Shown in pieces: positions 34,876 to 47,720 of a stretch of DNA of 64,000 nucleotides (position 1 is its first letter; each line of letters begins with the position of its first letter). Position numbers and translations under genes: made by a program. Below the pieces are notes generated by a model, which was given only the letters and a program-made list of their open reading frames with translations, ran no database searches and was not told the origin of the DNA. Source of the stretch: Posidonia oceanica (taxonomy: Eukaryota; Streptophyta; Magnoliopsida; Alismatales; Posidoniaceae); the NCBI GenBank assembly GCA_037176725.1, contig JAZBRS010000014.1, positions 77,668,501 through 77,732,500 on the forward strand, in the 5' to 3' direction.

Positions 34876-36356
34876 TGTAATATCCTGATTTTCCATAATA
34901 TAATTTGAGTTAATTATTTTGGAAAATCTTTCTTTGTTGTTGTTGCTATTGTTTGTGGTGTGTTGGTGTTTGTGTGTTTCTGGTGGTTTTGTTTTTGGCT
35001 CCTTGGTGTTGTTTAGTGTGGCCGAGAAAAGTAAGGGCTTGGTTGAAGGAAGTTAGGGGCTTGTGTGTGGTTTATGGTGGAAAATGGGTGGGAATGCAAT
35101 TTCCCCATTTTCTCTCCACACGTGCCCATTCTTCTTTCTTCTCCCTTTCTTCTCTTCTCCTTCGTTTTTCTTCTCCACCCGACAACCGATTGCAACCCTA
35201 GGCGATCGCCGGTGGTTGGAGGAGGAAGAGGAGGTGCGGCCGGTGCTGGAGGAGCGCGGAGGCAAGCTGGTGTGGGGAGTGTGGTGCTCGTCGGCCGGAG
35301 GAGGCGGGGTTGTTCGTCAGTCGACCGGAGAGGAGGTTGTGGGTTTGCCGGTTGGTGCGTGTTTCCCCCTCGAATTCTTTCCAATTTCTTGCTTAAATGC
35401 TTCGAATGCATGTGATCTAGCTATGCCATGATAATTGTAGGATTTTATGTGGTTTTGAATGGTTTTTGGATTGAATGTGGTTTGAATGGAAATAGGTTTT
35501 ATTTGACTTCTTGAGCTTTATGATTTTGTATCTTGATGCATGATGCATGGATTGGTTTGATTTTTGTGCTCATGTGTAGAGCACTCGTGATGCTTTGATT
35601 CTAGTATTTACTTGTGATTTATGGGTTTTTGTAGTGAGATCGGTTGAGGTTCCCATCTTGGGCGATTGGTTTTGGGTTCTGTTTTGGTTTTTTGAAATCG
35701 CCCAGATCGGTACGTCCTTTTTGATAGGTATGCCATTTTCTATAGAAATCGGTACGACCTGCCAATTTCGGTGTCCCGTTTTGCCATCAGTTTAGGCCAG
35801 AATCTGATTTCGGTCTGCCGAAATCGATCGGTCTGCCGATTTCTACGCGGATCGGTTCGATCGGTGGATTTGGTTCTCCCGAACCAGGGATTTTTGATCG
35901 ACCGGTGGCATTTTTGGTGTGCTGTTTTTGGTCTGAACCTGGACTCAGGTACCCAGAACGGTTGACCGATTGATTTGGTTCTCCCGAACCAGGGATTTTC
36001 GGTCGACCAGTGGCTTTTTCGGTGTGCCGTTTCAAGGGTAAATGGTTTCTAAAGAAGAGGGATTTGGGTTTTTGATGTATTTGGTTTTATTGTGATTTGG
36101 TGTGGTTTTGTGGATTATGAGGAATGATTTTGAAAGGATTTCCAAATGATTTTGGAAAAGAAATGCATGTTTATGAAAAGAGTTTGGAAATGGTTTCCGT
36201 GGTTTTGATGGACCAAGAGACCGAAGCTTCTAACTGGTAACTAGGAGTGTTTGAATACACTCTATGGTTCGAGAGTCAGGTAGCCTAGGGTGAGGTTAGC
36301 AGTACAGTAGGCCCCGTTGAAACAGACGGTCTACCCTCTGTGCCGGTGCTGGCTGG
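34876..36356 (+). repeat. 5' LTR of Tekay-like element, part 1
   Basis: Matches 53746-55200 of the 3' LTR. Interrupted after GCTGG (36352-36356) by solo LTR B; resumes at 41756. Combined LTR length (about 1808 bp) agrees with the 3' LTR (1791 bp). The first 150 bp differ from the 3' LTR at about 11 sites. Confidence 0.9.
36352..36356. repeat. Target-site duplication GCTGG, left copy
   Basis: GCTGG at 36352-36356 and again at 41756-41760. The uninterrupted site in the 3' LTR (about 55205-55213) has it once, which proves the insertion boundaries. Confidence 0.95.
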
Positions 36357-38994
36357 TGTTGACACCCCATTTTGACAGGCTGGATCGTTTGGAGCCTTCC
36401 GGTGGCTGCTGGACCCGAACCTAGACCCAAACCTACACCTTCCTCTCCTCCTTTCCCTTCAAAACAAGCCCAAACTCAACCTAGGATTACCCCCCTTTCC
36501 CGAACCTGAAAACCCACCAAAATCCATAGGAAAACTCACCCCTGACGACTTAGCAAACTCACCAAAAAGCCTGCAAAATCTCAAACCAGACCCCTCCCAA
36601 AAACCCTAGGAAACTTAGGCAAAAATACCCTTTTTCTACGCCTCAAAACCCCTCCAAAACTTCCTCAAAACCAAACCAAAACTCCGGGACCAGAACTAGA
36701 AACCCTAGACCCCACACCCGCCAAATTTCACCCCTTTCCTAGACTCCTAAGCCCCCCTTTTGCCTGGATTATCGTTTTCTCTCTCCGGGATTATCGTTTT
36801 CTCTCTCCTCTCTCTCTCCTGATTATCGTCTCTCTTTTCATCCCCTTCTTGCCCTTTTCCTGGCCTGGCTATGGGCCCCCTTTGTACCCCTATCCCTTCT
36901 CTATCTTATTCCTATTTTTATTTTATTTTTAACATTTTTCCTGAATTTTAAAAGATCTTTTCCCTCAAACCTATCTCTTTCCCCTTTTATCCTCCTTTTT
37001 CCCCTTTTCTTCTTCTTTTTCTTTTCTTCTTCTTCCTTTTGCAAAAATCCATGAAAATCCTTAAAAATCTGTAAAACCCCAAAACATAAAAGAAACAAAT
37101 CAGAATTCCAAGAAAAGCAACTAAAAAACATTAAACAAATGATTAAAAACTCAAACTTAACCAAATCAAGCCAAAAAGAAAATCAAGCATGCAAACTAAA
37201 AAATGCAAAAGAAACTAAAGGAAAATACTGTAAAATCAAGTAAAAAACTGAAATAAAGTCAGAACCTACCCAAGATAAAAACCCCACTAAAAGAATCAAA
37301 AAACAAACCCTAAAGGAAAGAATTAAAAATCAAATACTAAAACAAGTAATTAAAGAAGGCAAAAGACTTAATCTAACAAACATAATAAAAAAACAGCACA
37401 AGACTTAATTAAAAAAAGAAAAAGAAAATGCAGTTAAAAGACTTAAAATACTTAATCAAATCAGGAAAATCCAACTAAAAAACATCAAGAAGAATTAACA
37501 AATAAAAATCAAAAACATGGTTCAAAAGACTCAAGGAAGAAAAACATAAAAGACTAGGATTAAAAAGCCCAAAACCCACTCTAATTAATATAAAAATAAA
37601 TCCTAAAAATCCTAATTAACATCCTAGAATGCTTAACAAGAAAACACAATTTTAAAAACAATTTTAAAAGATTTAACCAACACCTAATCAAGTGGAAAAC
37701 AAATTAAAAACAAAATAAAACCCTAAAACCCTAATCAAGCCTAAAACACACTAATTAACCTAAAAACAGCCATTAAAAAGTCCAGTTAAACATCTAACCT
37801 ACAACCCAAGTCATCCAATATTTTTATTTATTTTTATCTTATTTTTTCCTATTTTTTCTTTCCATCTTTCTTTCTTTCTTCCTTTTTTCTTTTCTTTTCT
37901 TCCTTACTGGGCTCACCGGCCCGTTTCCCTTTCTTTTCTTTTTTTCAAATTTTCCAGCCCACAGCCCACTGCTACAGTCCGTCGTCCTCCTTCCCTCTCC
38001 CGCCTGCCACCAGCTACAGTAGCAGCTGGCCTGCCATCCTGCCGATCTGCCACCTCCTGCTCGAGCCAGGCACGCGCCGCACTCCGTCCGTGCTTCCTGC
38101 CATCACCACGCCGCGGCATTCAATGCCGGCAGACCTGCAAAAGCAAGAAGAGGAGTCGTCAGATCAATGGCAGAAGGGAGGGGAATTCAGAGCTGATTTG
38201 AGGAGGGAATAGAGAGGAGAAAAGGAGAGGAACATCCCGGAAGAGAGACGGGGGGCTTTTCCAGAGGAATCCCGAGCGAGAGAGTGACCCTTTCTTCCCC
38301 AGAAATCCGCCCAGAACACCCGAACTCCGCCTCTTCCACACACAGCAAACCAGAGCACCAAACACTCCCAAAACCTCTCCGAATTGACTCCCCAATCTCA
38401 CCCAAGCCACCTGCCACTTCACCCTTCCTTCCCACAGAGAACCAGCCCCCCATTTCGCCTCCAACCTCCGGAAACCCAGCCGGAACCCGACACCTACCCA
38501 TTCGGAAATTCCCCGCACTTCAGTCCACCGCATCCTCCCAAACTCCGCCCCGTTACTCGCCGGACAACCACCTTCCAGAAGCCCCCGACCTTCAGCCCTC
38601 TCTCCCACCACCGGCAGAGAACTCCACCACAAACACTTCGTTCCAGTTCTGCCCAGAATCCACTCCACCGGCAAACTCCACACACAGCCTCCAAAATCGC
38701 GGTTCGACCCTTCAGATCCACTCCCCGAACCTCCAGCAAGCCATCGGTGCCCTCCATCCGGCCCCGAGACCAGGGAACGTCCCTACCCATCTGCTGCAAC
38801 TTTCAGCATACCCACTAAAGCCGCATCCTTCTCCGGGCTGCAGAACTCCGTTCCAGGCGTCTAGCGAGCACCGGAGGACTCTACGAAGTAGGCCCGAGCG
38901 TTTGCAGGCCGTCGACAACCCCTCCGTCAGCCGGACGAACCTCACCGGCATCTGCAGAGCTCACCGACGTCGGGAGGACGCACCGGACACAGCC

Positions 38995-39004
38995 ACAGGT
39001 AACC
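38995..39004 (+). other. Candidate 5' splice site in LTR B
   Basis: CACAG|GTAACC sits at the end of the Pro-rich sense frame (38284-39009), the same relative place as donors in LTR C (47721-47730) and at 56601-56610. In LTR A the matching site near 24832 reads CACAGTAATT, one G short of the consensus. Confidence 0.35.
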
Positions 39005-40434
39005 GCTGACCTCCTTGGCTCCCTCTCCCTCCTCTGATGCTTCTCCGCCGATCAGAGCCAGATCTCCGGCCCTCCTGCTCCAGCTGCGTCTCGCCGGTCC
39101 GACCTTCGTCTCCGGTGCCGGTCACCTATCTCCCGAGTGCTCCAGTCACTGGAACGCCGCTCCGGCGCTGCCCAGAGCTCCGCACGGACGCCGGCACCAA
39201 GCCCCACCGGTCTGCGCTTCCCCAACCGCCCCCGTCGGCGGTCACGGGCACTGCCGGCGCACTGCTACAGTGTTCGTCGACCGCCGGCAAAACACTGTTC
39301 CATTATTTTTCAGTTGATATAGTTTAGATGTAAATATTGCATTTATGCCTTAAGTTCCTACATTTTTGCGTTTTAGTCCTCTGTTCCTTTATTTCGCTTA
39401 GTTTTTAATTAAATACCATGCTAGATTGCTGTTTTTATTTACGTTTTTCAGTATTTGCCCTTCAGTCCATTTACTGTGCGTTTCAGCTGTGATGTTTTAT
39501 GCATTAGCCCCTCTGCTTTTGATTATTGCACTTAGGTCCTGTTTTAAATCATTCTATTTAACTGCATACATTTTGCCATATAAAATTGCATTCTGGGCCC
39601 CTCTGTTTTTTTATATTTACTGGCTGATCCTCTGCACTGTAGGAATCTAGGTTTTATTTTTTTCATTTTGCATATTGCATTGCATACTGTACCCCCTGTT
39701 TCTCCATATTTGCATCTGGGTCCATTTTAAATGGACAGTAACCTTCTGGCATGCATATTAGCTTAATACATTGCATTTTCAACCCTGCATCTTTTAAAAA
39801 TTGCATTTTAGTCCCCAGACCATGATTTCAGAGTATATTTTGCATATAAAATTGCATTTTCAGACCCTGCATGATTTGAAAATCACACATAGAGCCTTGC
39901 ATCTTTCAAAAAACCATGTAAAAAGACTGTTTTGCCCCTAAGTTGCATTTTAACTCCCATGCTTGCAAAATTGCATGTAGACCTTCCACTTGCATTCCCG
40001 GACTCCCCAGAACCCTTGTTTTCTGGAAAATTTGCATTTTAGCCCCTTTCTTTCTTCAAAATGCTTTTGAACCCCTGTTCTTTCCAAATTGCTTTCCTTG
40101 TCTTTTCTGGCTTTGCATGCATCCCGCATCCATTTAGTCTTGCATTTAAGTTCCCCTTTGCATACACTAAGCACTTTTAACTCCTCTTCACTTGGGAGGA
40201 CCTTCAGCACACCCCTAGGACCTCCTGAACACTTAGGTCTGTTCTTCTCTCCTTTTCTGGCCCTTCCGCTCCGAAGCCGCGATATCTTTCAATCCGACCG
40301 TTGGATCTCCTCAAGTAAGCTGCCCAGGCGACCGCAGCGAAGCGCTCTTCAGTATGGACCAAGCAGATCTCCGATCGGACTCCCGGATCTCCAGGTATAT
40401 CTTCCCGAACCCCTGCACTGCATTCATTTGCATG

Positions 40435-41050
40435 CCGTTTGCACCGTTTTGCGTGCCCTTTAGTTTTCTCGTCCCGTTTTGCGTGCCTTCAAGTTTTCTT
40501 GCACCGTTTTGCGTGCCTTCATGTTTTCTCGCTCCGTTTTGCGCGTCGCTTCTTTGTTTTGCACCGTTTTGCGTGCCTTTTAGTTTTCTTGCACCGTTTT
40601 GCGTGCCTTCATGTTTTCTCGCTCCGTTTTGCGCGCCGCTTCTTTGTTTTGCACTGTTTTGCGTGCCTTTTAGTTTTTCCGCTCCGTTTTGCGTGCCTTC
40701 ATGTTTTCTGGCTCCGTTTTGCACGCCGCTTCTTCTTTTTGCACCGTTTTGCGTGCCCTTTAGTTTCTCGCCTCGTTTTGCGTGTTTTCAAGTTTTCTCG
40801 CTCCGTTTTGCGCGCCGCTTCTTTGTCTTGCACCGTTTTGCGTGCCCTTTAGTTTTCTCGCCCCGTTTTGCGCGTTTTCAAGTTTCCTCGCTCCGTTTTG
40901 CGCGCCGCTTCTTTGTCTTGCACCGTTTTGCGTGCACTTTAGCTTTCTCGCTCCGTTTTGCGTCCTTGTTCCGTTCCTTGCATCATTTTGCATGTCAACC
41001 CTGTTTTCGCATCTTTTTTTGCGTACTTGTTTCGTTCCTCGCACTGTTTT
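40435..41050 (+). repeat. 30-bp tandem array in LTR B
   Basis: Alternating 30-bp units with cores 'gcaccgttttgcgtgcc' and 'gctccgttttgcgcg' form a higher-order pattern of roughly three units ('gcgtgcctttag', 'gcgtgccttcatg', 'gcgcgccgcttctttg'). Open frames of up to 285 codons run through it in sense orientation and are repeat artefacts. Confidence 0.9.
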
Positions 41051-41755
41051 ACGCCGTTTTCCCCTTGCATGTCGATTGCATTGCATGGTTTCCTCGCTGT
41101 TTCGCTTTTTCGCCTGCATTTGCATATAGGGCAGTGATGCTTACTGTCCGGAGTTCTCACGAGCCAGGCCTCGCCCGGTTCGGAACACAGACAGCGTTGC
41201 TGAGCACTTAGATTGCATGTTTACTTCCTTGCATTGTCTTTCATCACTTAGAGCACACCTTTGAGCATTTAGACAGGCATTCATTGGCACTTAGGCATTC
41301 AAAGTCTGCATTTCCCTGCATATGCGAGCGTAAGCCTAGAAAGACCGATTCTCGGGCGTGTCGGGGGTGCCTAACACCTTCCCCCCGCGTAACAGGAGTC
41401 CTTACCCTCTCTTGGCCCGCAATGACCATATTGCCCTTGTCCTAGGCACGAGTCACATCATTTGCATTCACTTGCATCTCATTTCTTTTGCATTGCCCTA
41501 CATTGCATCTTTTGCTTGGTTTTGCGTGATTATCCATGCATTTCCCCGGTTTTCCTCGTCTTCCGATTTAATAGACTTGGTGGCGACTTCGATTTTGTCT
41601 TATCTTCTTCTTTTCTTTCCTTTTTTCCCTCTTTTAAATGTTTTCGAGTTAGGTCTTCCTTCTCGGACATAGCCGCTAATAGTAAGCCTGATTCCGATCG
41701 GTGCACGCGAGCTCTGGCATCGTGCATGGACGATCCGAACACCGGGATCGCTACA

Positions 41756-42087
41756 GCTGGGGCTGGGGTTGGAGTCCCCAGATGCTCGGGCACCAAAGGG
41801 ATGCCAGAGTGCGTAACCCCGTGTTGATATAATGTTGATCATGGAAATGATCATGCTATAAATTGAGGGCTGAGTTCCTGGGGCGGATTGTTCTCCCACA
41901 CGGGGTAGTCTTCCGCAGCATTGCAGCCAAGAGATGCGTGTGTCATCTGCAACTGCTTGAGGCTGGTGTCGTTCACCTGTGGCCAGGGTGTTCGATTAGA
42001 TTTAGAATCGATGTGTGTGTGAGTGTGGATTTGAGATGAGTTGTGATGTATTTTTGAATGCTATTTTGGTCACGCTGGGGTGTGACA
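41756..42087 (+). repeat. 5' LTR of Tekay-like element, part 2
   Basis: Right copy of GCTGG, then the remainder of the LTR ending GGGGTGTGACA, matching 55209-55536. Confidence 0.9.
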
Positions 42088-42092
42088 AGGAG

Positions 42093-42110
42093 TGGTATCA
42101 GAGCTCTAGG
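42093..42110 (+). other. Primer-binding site, tRNA-Met type
   Basis: TGGTATCAGAGCTCTAGG, five bases after the 5' LTR, is the standard initiator tRNA-Met primer site of many plant LTR elements and fits the Tekay lineage. Confidence 0.9.
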
Positions 42111-42223
42111 TTCACTAAGTGCACTAGCTTAGTAGTGTCCGGTCTAGTGGCTCCATAGGACTGTGTCGTTTGTGTTTTTGCACGTGATCTTTTGTTTCTT
42201 GTCTTTGTTGTGGCTATAGCTAG

Positions 42224-43274
42224 ATGGCACCTAAGGGCAAAGGCAAGGGGAAGGGGTCTGCATCTAGTTCTGGCTTGGAGGATGAAGGTGGTTGGAAGGG
42301 AGTTCAGCAAGAGTTGAGGGAAATGGTGCGGGGACTTGTGCAATCGCTTGGAAAGAGCAGTTCCAGTGAGTCTAAGGGTGACCCGTGGATTTCCCAGTTC
42401 CGTAAGCTTGGTGCGCCGAACTTCGATGGCAAGGGCAAGCCAGAGGATGCGGAGTCTTGGCTCTCGGAGGTTGAGAAGATCCTAGAGATTCTGGAGTGCC
42501 TGGAGGAGAAGTGGGTTCGTCTGGCAACCTTCCAGTTCAAGGGTGAAGCTAGCCAGTGGTGGAAGTCTATGCACCGTCTCAAGTTTCCTGATACAGATCT
42601 GCTAGCTATACCCTAGGAGGAGTTCCGAGAGGTGTTCTATGAGCGGTATTTCCTCGAGTATGAGCGGGATCGCTTGGATAGGGACTTCCGGAGTTTGAAG
42701 CAGGGGAGCATGTCTATGGCGGAGTACGAGGCAGCTTTCACACAGTTGGAGCAGTTTGCTCAGGTGTTTGACATGGAAAGACGCCGAGCTAAGAAGTTTG
42801 TGGAAGGGTTGGTGCCAGCTCTTTAGTCAAGGGTTTTGAGTTTCAGATGCCCGACCTTGGCTGATGCTGTGGAGCTCACGGCCAGGTATGAAGATGACCG
42901 CAAGATGTTTCTGGAAGAACACCCCAAAGGGAAGGGGAAGTCGTCCTCTCAGCGGCCTTCTGTTTCTAGAGGTCTGAGCTCTGGTAGTTCTGGGAGCTTA
43001 GGGAAGAAGAGGAAGGAGCGTTCAGGTTCTGTTGCTGAGGAAGGACGCAGTTCTTTTGGAAGAGGGAGTTCTGGATACAGCCAGACAGGCTCGAGTGGAG
43101 GTCCAAGAACTTGTTTCAAGTGTGGGAAACCAGGGCATGTGGCTTTGTATTGCACCAGTAAACCGAGGCCCCGTGAGATGTTATAATTGCGGGAAGACTG
43201 GGCATATTCAGCGGAGCTATCCTAAGCCTCCAAAGCCTGCTGGGGATGCACCTCATCAGCCGACCAAGGGATGA
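42224..43274 (+). pseudogene. gag: gag of Tekay-like element
   Basis: ATG at 42224 opens a basic Gly/Lys-rich N-terminus, followed by the capsid domain (FDGKGKPEDAESWLSEVEKI, LATFQFKGEASQWWKS, FYERYFLEYERDRL, MSMAEYEAAFTQLEQFAQ). TAG stops at 42614 and 42824 replace expected Gln. A Ser/Arg-rich stretch leads to the zinc knuckle CFKCGKPGHVALYC (about 43113-43154). A second knuckle, CYNCGKTGHIQRSY, lies near 43175-43220 in another frame, so a frameshift separates them, and its last Cys is Tyr. Confidence 0.9.
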
Positions 43275-43429
43275 GTGTTCTCCATAGCCACTCCTGATGC
43301 TAGACCCTCGGGGGATGTTGTTGAGGGTAAGGAGCGAGAGTGATTTGTATTGTGGACCTCTGTGTTGTAATATGTATCCAGTACCTTTCCCTATTAATGG
43401 ATGTGTGGTTTGTTGTTGTGTTGTGCTTT

Positions 43430-43711
43430 ACCAGGTCTTTTCTTGTGGCTGGTAATATAGCCAGAGTTTTGTTTGACTCAGGGAGTTCTTACTTGTTTAT
43501 AACTGAGTCATTTGCAGCTGAGCTTGGCCTGAGACCGGCAAGATTAGCATTTCATCTTGATGTGGTGACTCCTTTAGGGGAGCACAGCCTGGTATGGAAG
43601 TTTCTGAGGTCCATTGGTGTGAGGTTGGGAGAGATGGACTTTGAGGCCAGTCTGATACTTATGGACGTGTAGGAGTACGATGTCATACTGGGAATGGACT
43701 GGCTGGCGTAG
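43430..43711 (+). pseudogene. pol: Aspartic protease of Tekay-like element
   Basis: VLFDSGSSYLFITESFA gives the DSGS active site; ILGMDWLA closes the domain. TAG at 43670 (before EYDVILG) and at 43709 (after WLA) are both at expected Gln codons. Same frame as gag and RT. Confidence 0.85.
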
Positions 43712-44945
43712 TATTCAGCTGTAATTGACTGTGCCAAGAAGACTGTGGTGGCGGATTGTCCTGGTCAGGGATGGTGTTTGGTCCAAGGGGTTAGATCTGG
43801 AGGGCCATAGAAGATCATTTCAGCAATGAAGGCCTACCGCCATTTAGCAAGAGGCAGTGTGGGCTACCTGGCTAGTGTGACTGTGTCCTCTTCATCAGCT
43901 GTGAGGATACAGGACATACCAGTGGTTAGTGGGTATCCAGATGTGTTTCCGGAGGACCTACCTGGTATGCCGCCGCATAGGGAGGTGGAGTTCCAAATAG
44001 ATTTGGTGCCTGGTTCTGGTGCTATTTCGAAGGCCCCGTATAGAATGGCGCCTGCCGAATTGAGGGAGCTCAGTTGTCAGTTGCAAGAACTGCTAGACAG
44101 AGGGTTCATCCGGCCCAGTGTTTCTCCTTGGGGTGCGCCAGTTTTGTTCGTCAAGAAGAAGGATGGTACTCTCAGATTGTGCATTGATTATAGAATGCTG
44201 AATCAGATTACCATCAAGAACAAGTACCCTTTGCCTAGGATTGATGACCTGTTTGACCAGTTGCAGGGAGCGTCTGTCTTTTCCAAGATAGACTTGAGGT
44301 CAGGTTATCACCTGCTCCAAATTCGGGAGTCCGATGTTCAGAAGACAACTTTTCGAACTCGGTATGGCCACTATGAGTTCAAGGTCATGCCATGTGGATT
44401 AAGCAATGCACCAGCTGCTTTCATGGACCTGATGAACAGGGTGTTCAGGCCCTATCTGGATCAGTTTGTGGTAGTTTTTGTGGATGACGTTCTAGTATAC
44501 TCTCCTAATGTAGAGACTCACCGGATGCATTTGAAGGTAGTTTTGGAGACTTTGAGGCAGAATCAGCTCTTTGCAAAGTTCTCCAAGTGTGAGTTCTGGC
44601 TTGAGGAGGTTGCTTTTCTTGGTCACGTCATCTCGGGTGCTGGAATCAAGGTTGATCCGGCCAAGGTTGAGGCTGTGAGCAATTGGGTCAGGCCGAAGAT
44701 AGTCTCTGAGATCAGAAGTTTTCTAGGTTTGGCAGGATATTATCGGAGGTTTATTCAGGATTTCTCCAAGGTTGCTGAACCTCTGACCAGGTTGACCCAG
44801 AAGGAAGTCTCTTTTGTGTGGGATCGGTGGTGTGAAGTGAGCTTCCTTGAGTTGAAAATTCGCCTGGTCTCATCTCCTGTCTTAACTTTGCCCTCAGGGA
44901 GTGGTGGTTTCTTGGTCTACAGTGATGCCTGTGGATTTGGGTTGG
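43684..44945 (+). pseudogene. pol: RT core of Tekay-like element, left copy, truncated
   Basis: RT with [35 protein letters not shown] and [12 protein letters not shown], all catalytic Asp present. PFGLSNAP reads PCGLSNAP here. Cut off at 44945 just inside RNase H ([10 protein letters not shown]), after which LTR C begins. The 1262 bp 43684-44945 match 50574-51835 without gaps; I count 17 differences. TAG at 43808 is shared with the right copy. Confidence 0.9.
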
Positions 44946-45559
44946 TGAACGTGCCCTTCTCTTCAAGGATTCGGACCGGAGAGGGCTCGAAAGAGAGAGA
45001 GGTATTCACGGATGGAGCGACGTGGAGAAGGGAAAGATAAAGGAAAAAGGGGAGTCGCCACCTAGTCTATACAGTTGGGAGACGAGGAAAACCAATGAGA
45101 TGCATAAAGAACATGCAAAACCACACGAGAAGATGCAATTCAATGCAAATATTATGCAAAGAGGATGTCTCGTACCAAGGACGAGGGCAAAAGGGTCATT
45201 GCAGGCCAGAGAAAGGGTAAGGACTCCTGTTACGTGCGGGGAAGGTGTTAGGCACCCCCGACACGCCCGAGAAGCAGTCTTTCTAGGCTTCCGCTCGCTT
45301 TTGAAGGGAAATGCATGCTTTGAATGCCTAGATGCCATGAATGCCTAATTGGATGCTCAAAGGTGTGCTCTAAGTGTTGGAATGCATGCAAGGAATTAAA
45401 CGTGCTATCTAAATGCTCAGCAGCGCTGTCTGTGTTTCGAACTGGGCAGACCCTGGTTCGTGAGGACTCCAGGCAGTAAGCATCACTACCCTATATGCGA
45501 ATGCAGGCGATAAAGCAAAATAGGGGTAAAACCATGCAATGCAGAGCGACTTGCAAGAG

Positions 45560-46110
45560 AAAACAGCGTAAAATACACAAAACAATGCGAGAAAACAAAG
45601 CAGACACGCGAAACGGTGCCAAAACAGAGCAAGCACGCAAAACGGTGCGAGAAAACAAAGTGGGCATGCAAAACGGTGCCAAAATGGAGCGAGCACGCAA
45701 AACGGTGCGAGAAAACAAAGCGGGCACGTGAAACGGTGCCAAAATAGAGCAAGCATGCAAAATGGTGCGAGAAAACAAAACGGGCACGCGAAACGGTGCC
45801 AAAACAGAGCAAGCATGCAAAACGGTGCGAGAAAACAAAGCGGGCACGCAAAGCGGTGCCAAAATGGAGCGAGCACGCAAAACGATGCCAAAATAGAGCA
45901 AGCATGCAAAACGGTGCGAGAAAACAAAACGGGCACGCGAAACGGTGCCAAAACAGAGCATACACGCAAAACGGTGCAAGAAACAAAGCATGCACACAAA
46001 ACGATGCAAGAAACAAGGCATGCGCGCAAAACAGTGCGAGAAACAAAACATGCTTGCAAAACGGCGCAAGAAATAATGCAGGCACGCGAAACGGTGCAAA
46101 GAACAAAGGA
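45560..46110 (-). repeat. 30-bp tandem array in LTR C
   Basis: Plus strand units 'gcgagaaaacaaagcgggca' and 'cgcaaaacggt' repeat every 30 bp. Open frames of up to 367 codons (45491-46594 minus) cross it and are repeat artefacts. Confidence 0.9.
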
Positions 46111-46843
46111 AACAAACATTGGAAAAGCCACGCAATGCAGAGGTACGACAAGCAGAGACGGAAGCAAATCTGGGCGAAAAACAAGCGATGCAGAAGTAAA
46201 GGCAAACATCAGAAAAGCCACGCAATGCAGGGGTACGATAAGCAAAGACGAAAGCAAATCCAGGCGAGAAAACAAGCGATACAGAAGTAAAAGAAAAACC
46301 TCGAAAAAAGCCACGCAATGGAAAACAAACGATGCAGAAGTAAAAGCAAAGCCTCGAAAAAAGCCACGTAATGCAGGGGTACGACAAGCAACAGGGAAGA
46401 TTAGACGACATGACAGACGTCAACCGAGCAGTTAGGGCTGCCAACTCGGTTGCAAAGGGGAGATAAGCGGTGCGAGTGTAAGAACAGACACTGGAAGAAC
46501 CACACAATGCAGGTGTGAAGACTTGCAAAGGGGAAAGGAAGCAAGTGGAGGGATCACCACTATTCTGTGATCGTTTCCCACTAAACCGTCCCACGATATG
46601 TCTCGCACGCTGCCCAAAGCTCGCTGTGCAATCGGATCGTGGAAAAGGGGGAAGAAGACCTCAATCAGTAGCAAATCAGAGGGAAAACTCAACCCAAAAC
46701 ACTTGTGAGTACGCGAAAAGGGGAGACAGAGTTGATAGATAAGAAGAGGGAGTCCTAATCTACATGCTCGAGAAACCAGAAAGCAAAAAACAATGCTTGC
46801 AATGCAAATGGGGTGCAAATGAATGCTGTGCAGGGGTTCAGAA

Positions 46844-46855
46844 GGACTTACCTTG
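46844..46855 (-). other. Candidate 5' splice site in LTR C
   Basis: The minus strand reads CCAAG|GTAAGTC, inside a block matching 26770-26795 in LTR A and 40382-40405 in LTR B. Confidence 0.4.
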
Positions 46856-47720
46856 GAGATCTGAAGCTTGATCTGAGAAACGCTTGGTCCATGCTGAAGA
46901 GCGCTCCACCGGGGTCGCCCAGGTAGCTTGGTTGCGAAGATCTGACGGTCGGATCGGAAGATATCCTAGCTTGAAGGCAGAGGGGCCAGAATAGGGGAGA
47001 AGAATGGATCTAAGTGTACAGAAGGTCGTAGGGGTGTGCAAAACAGGTCCTCCCATGTAAATGGGAGCTAAGAATGCTTAAGTGTGTGTAGGAATGCCAA
47101 ATGCAAAGATGCATGAGTGCAATGTATGCAAAAATGCAAGAAAAGACCTAAGGATGATTTTTCAGAAGACTTGGGAACTTATGTGCAATTTTTGAAAAAG
47201 TAGGGGTCTAAACGCAAAGATTTTGAAAAGTTAGGGAGCTTTTATGCAAAGTTTTTGAAAACTGGAGGGTCTGAGTGTAATTTTACAAAATGCAGGGTTC
47301 AAAATACAATTTTACAAGGTAAACATGCATTAGGATAAGTTCTGAAATCAAATGAAGGACCTATATGCAATTTTGAAACATGCAGGAGCTAAAAAGCAAT
47401 TTTTTATGAAAATATGCAAGCTAAATGCATGCTGTGCATTATGCAAAGGACCTATGTGCAAAAATCAGGAAACATGGACTAAAAATGCAATGCAGTAAGA
47501 AAAGATGAAAGATAAATGCTTTGATAACAGATCAGAGGACCAGATTGCAAATAAAGTAAAGATCAGGACTTAACAGCAATTTAATAAGATAACAGCAAGC
47601 ATTTAAATGGCATTTAACAACTAAAGGACCTAATTGCAAAAATAAAAAGCTAACATGGCAACAATGCAATGCAAGGGAAAATTCCTAAGCTAATGAAAAA
47701 ATAAAAACAAACCAACTGTG

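Larger units (their letters stand above)
36357..41755 (+). mobile_element. Solo LTR B (5.4 kb) inside Tekay-like 5' LTR
   Basis: Starts TGTTGACACCCCATTTTGAC, ends CCGGGATCGCTACA, flanked by a perfect 5-bp duplication. Same order as LTR A: pyrimidine-rich start, A-rich tract (37040-37840), C-rich tract with sense frame (38284-39009), CpG-dense stretch (39010-39300), dispersed 'gcattttagtcc' motifs (39330-40150), conserved donor block (40190-40412), 30-bp array (40435-41050) and conserved block (41333-41417). The perfect duplication suggests it is younger than solo LTR A. Confidence 0.95.

Noticed and set aside
45491..46594. Long open frame (367 codons, minus) and similar ones at 40354-41211 and 27295-27798, suggesting Phe/Cys/Arg-rich repeat proteins
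   Set aside because: They run through 30-bp tandem arrays whose length is a multiple of 3 and which contain no stops. Frames on the opposite strand are open too, and the peptides are not conserved between LTRs beyond the repeat.
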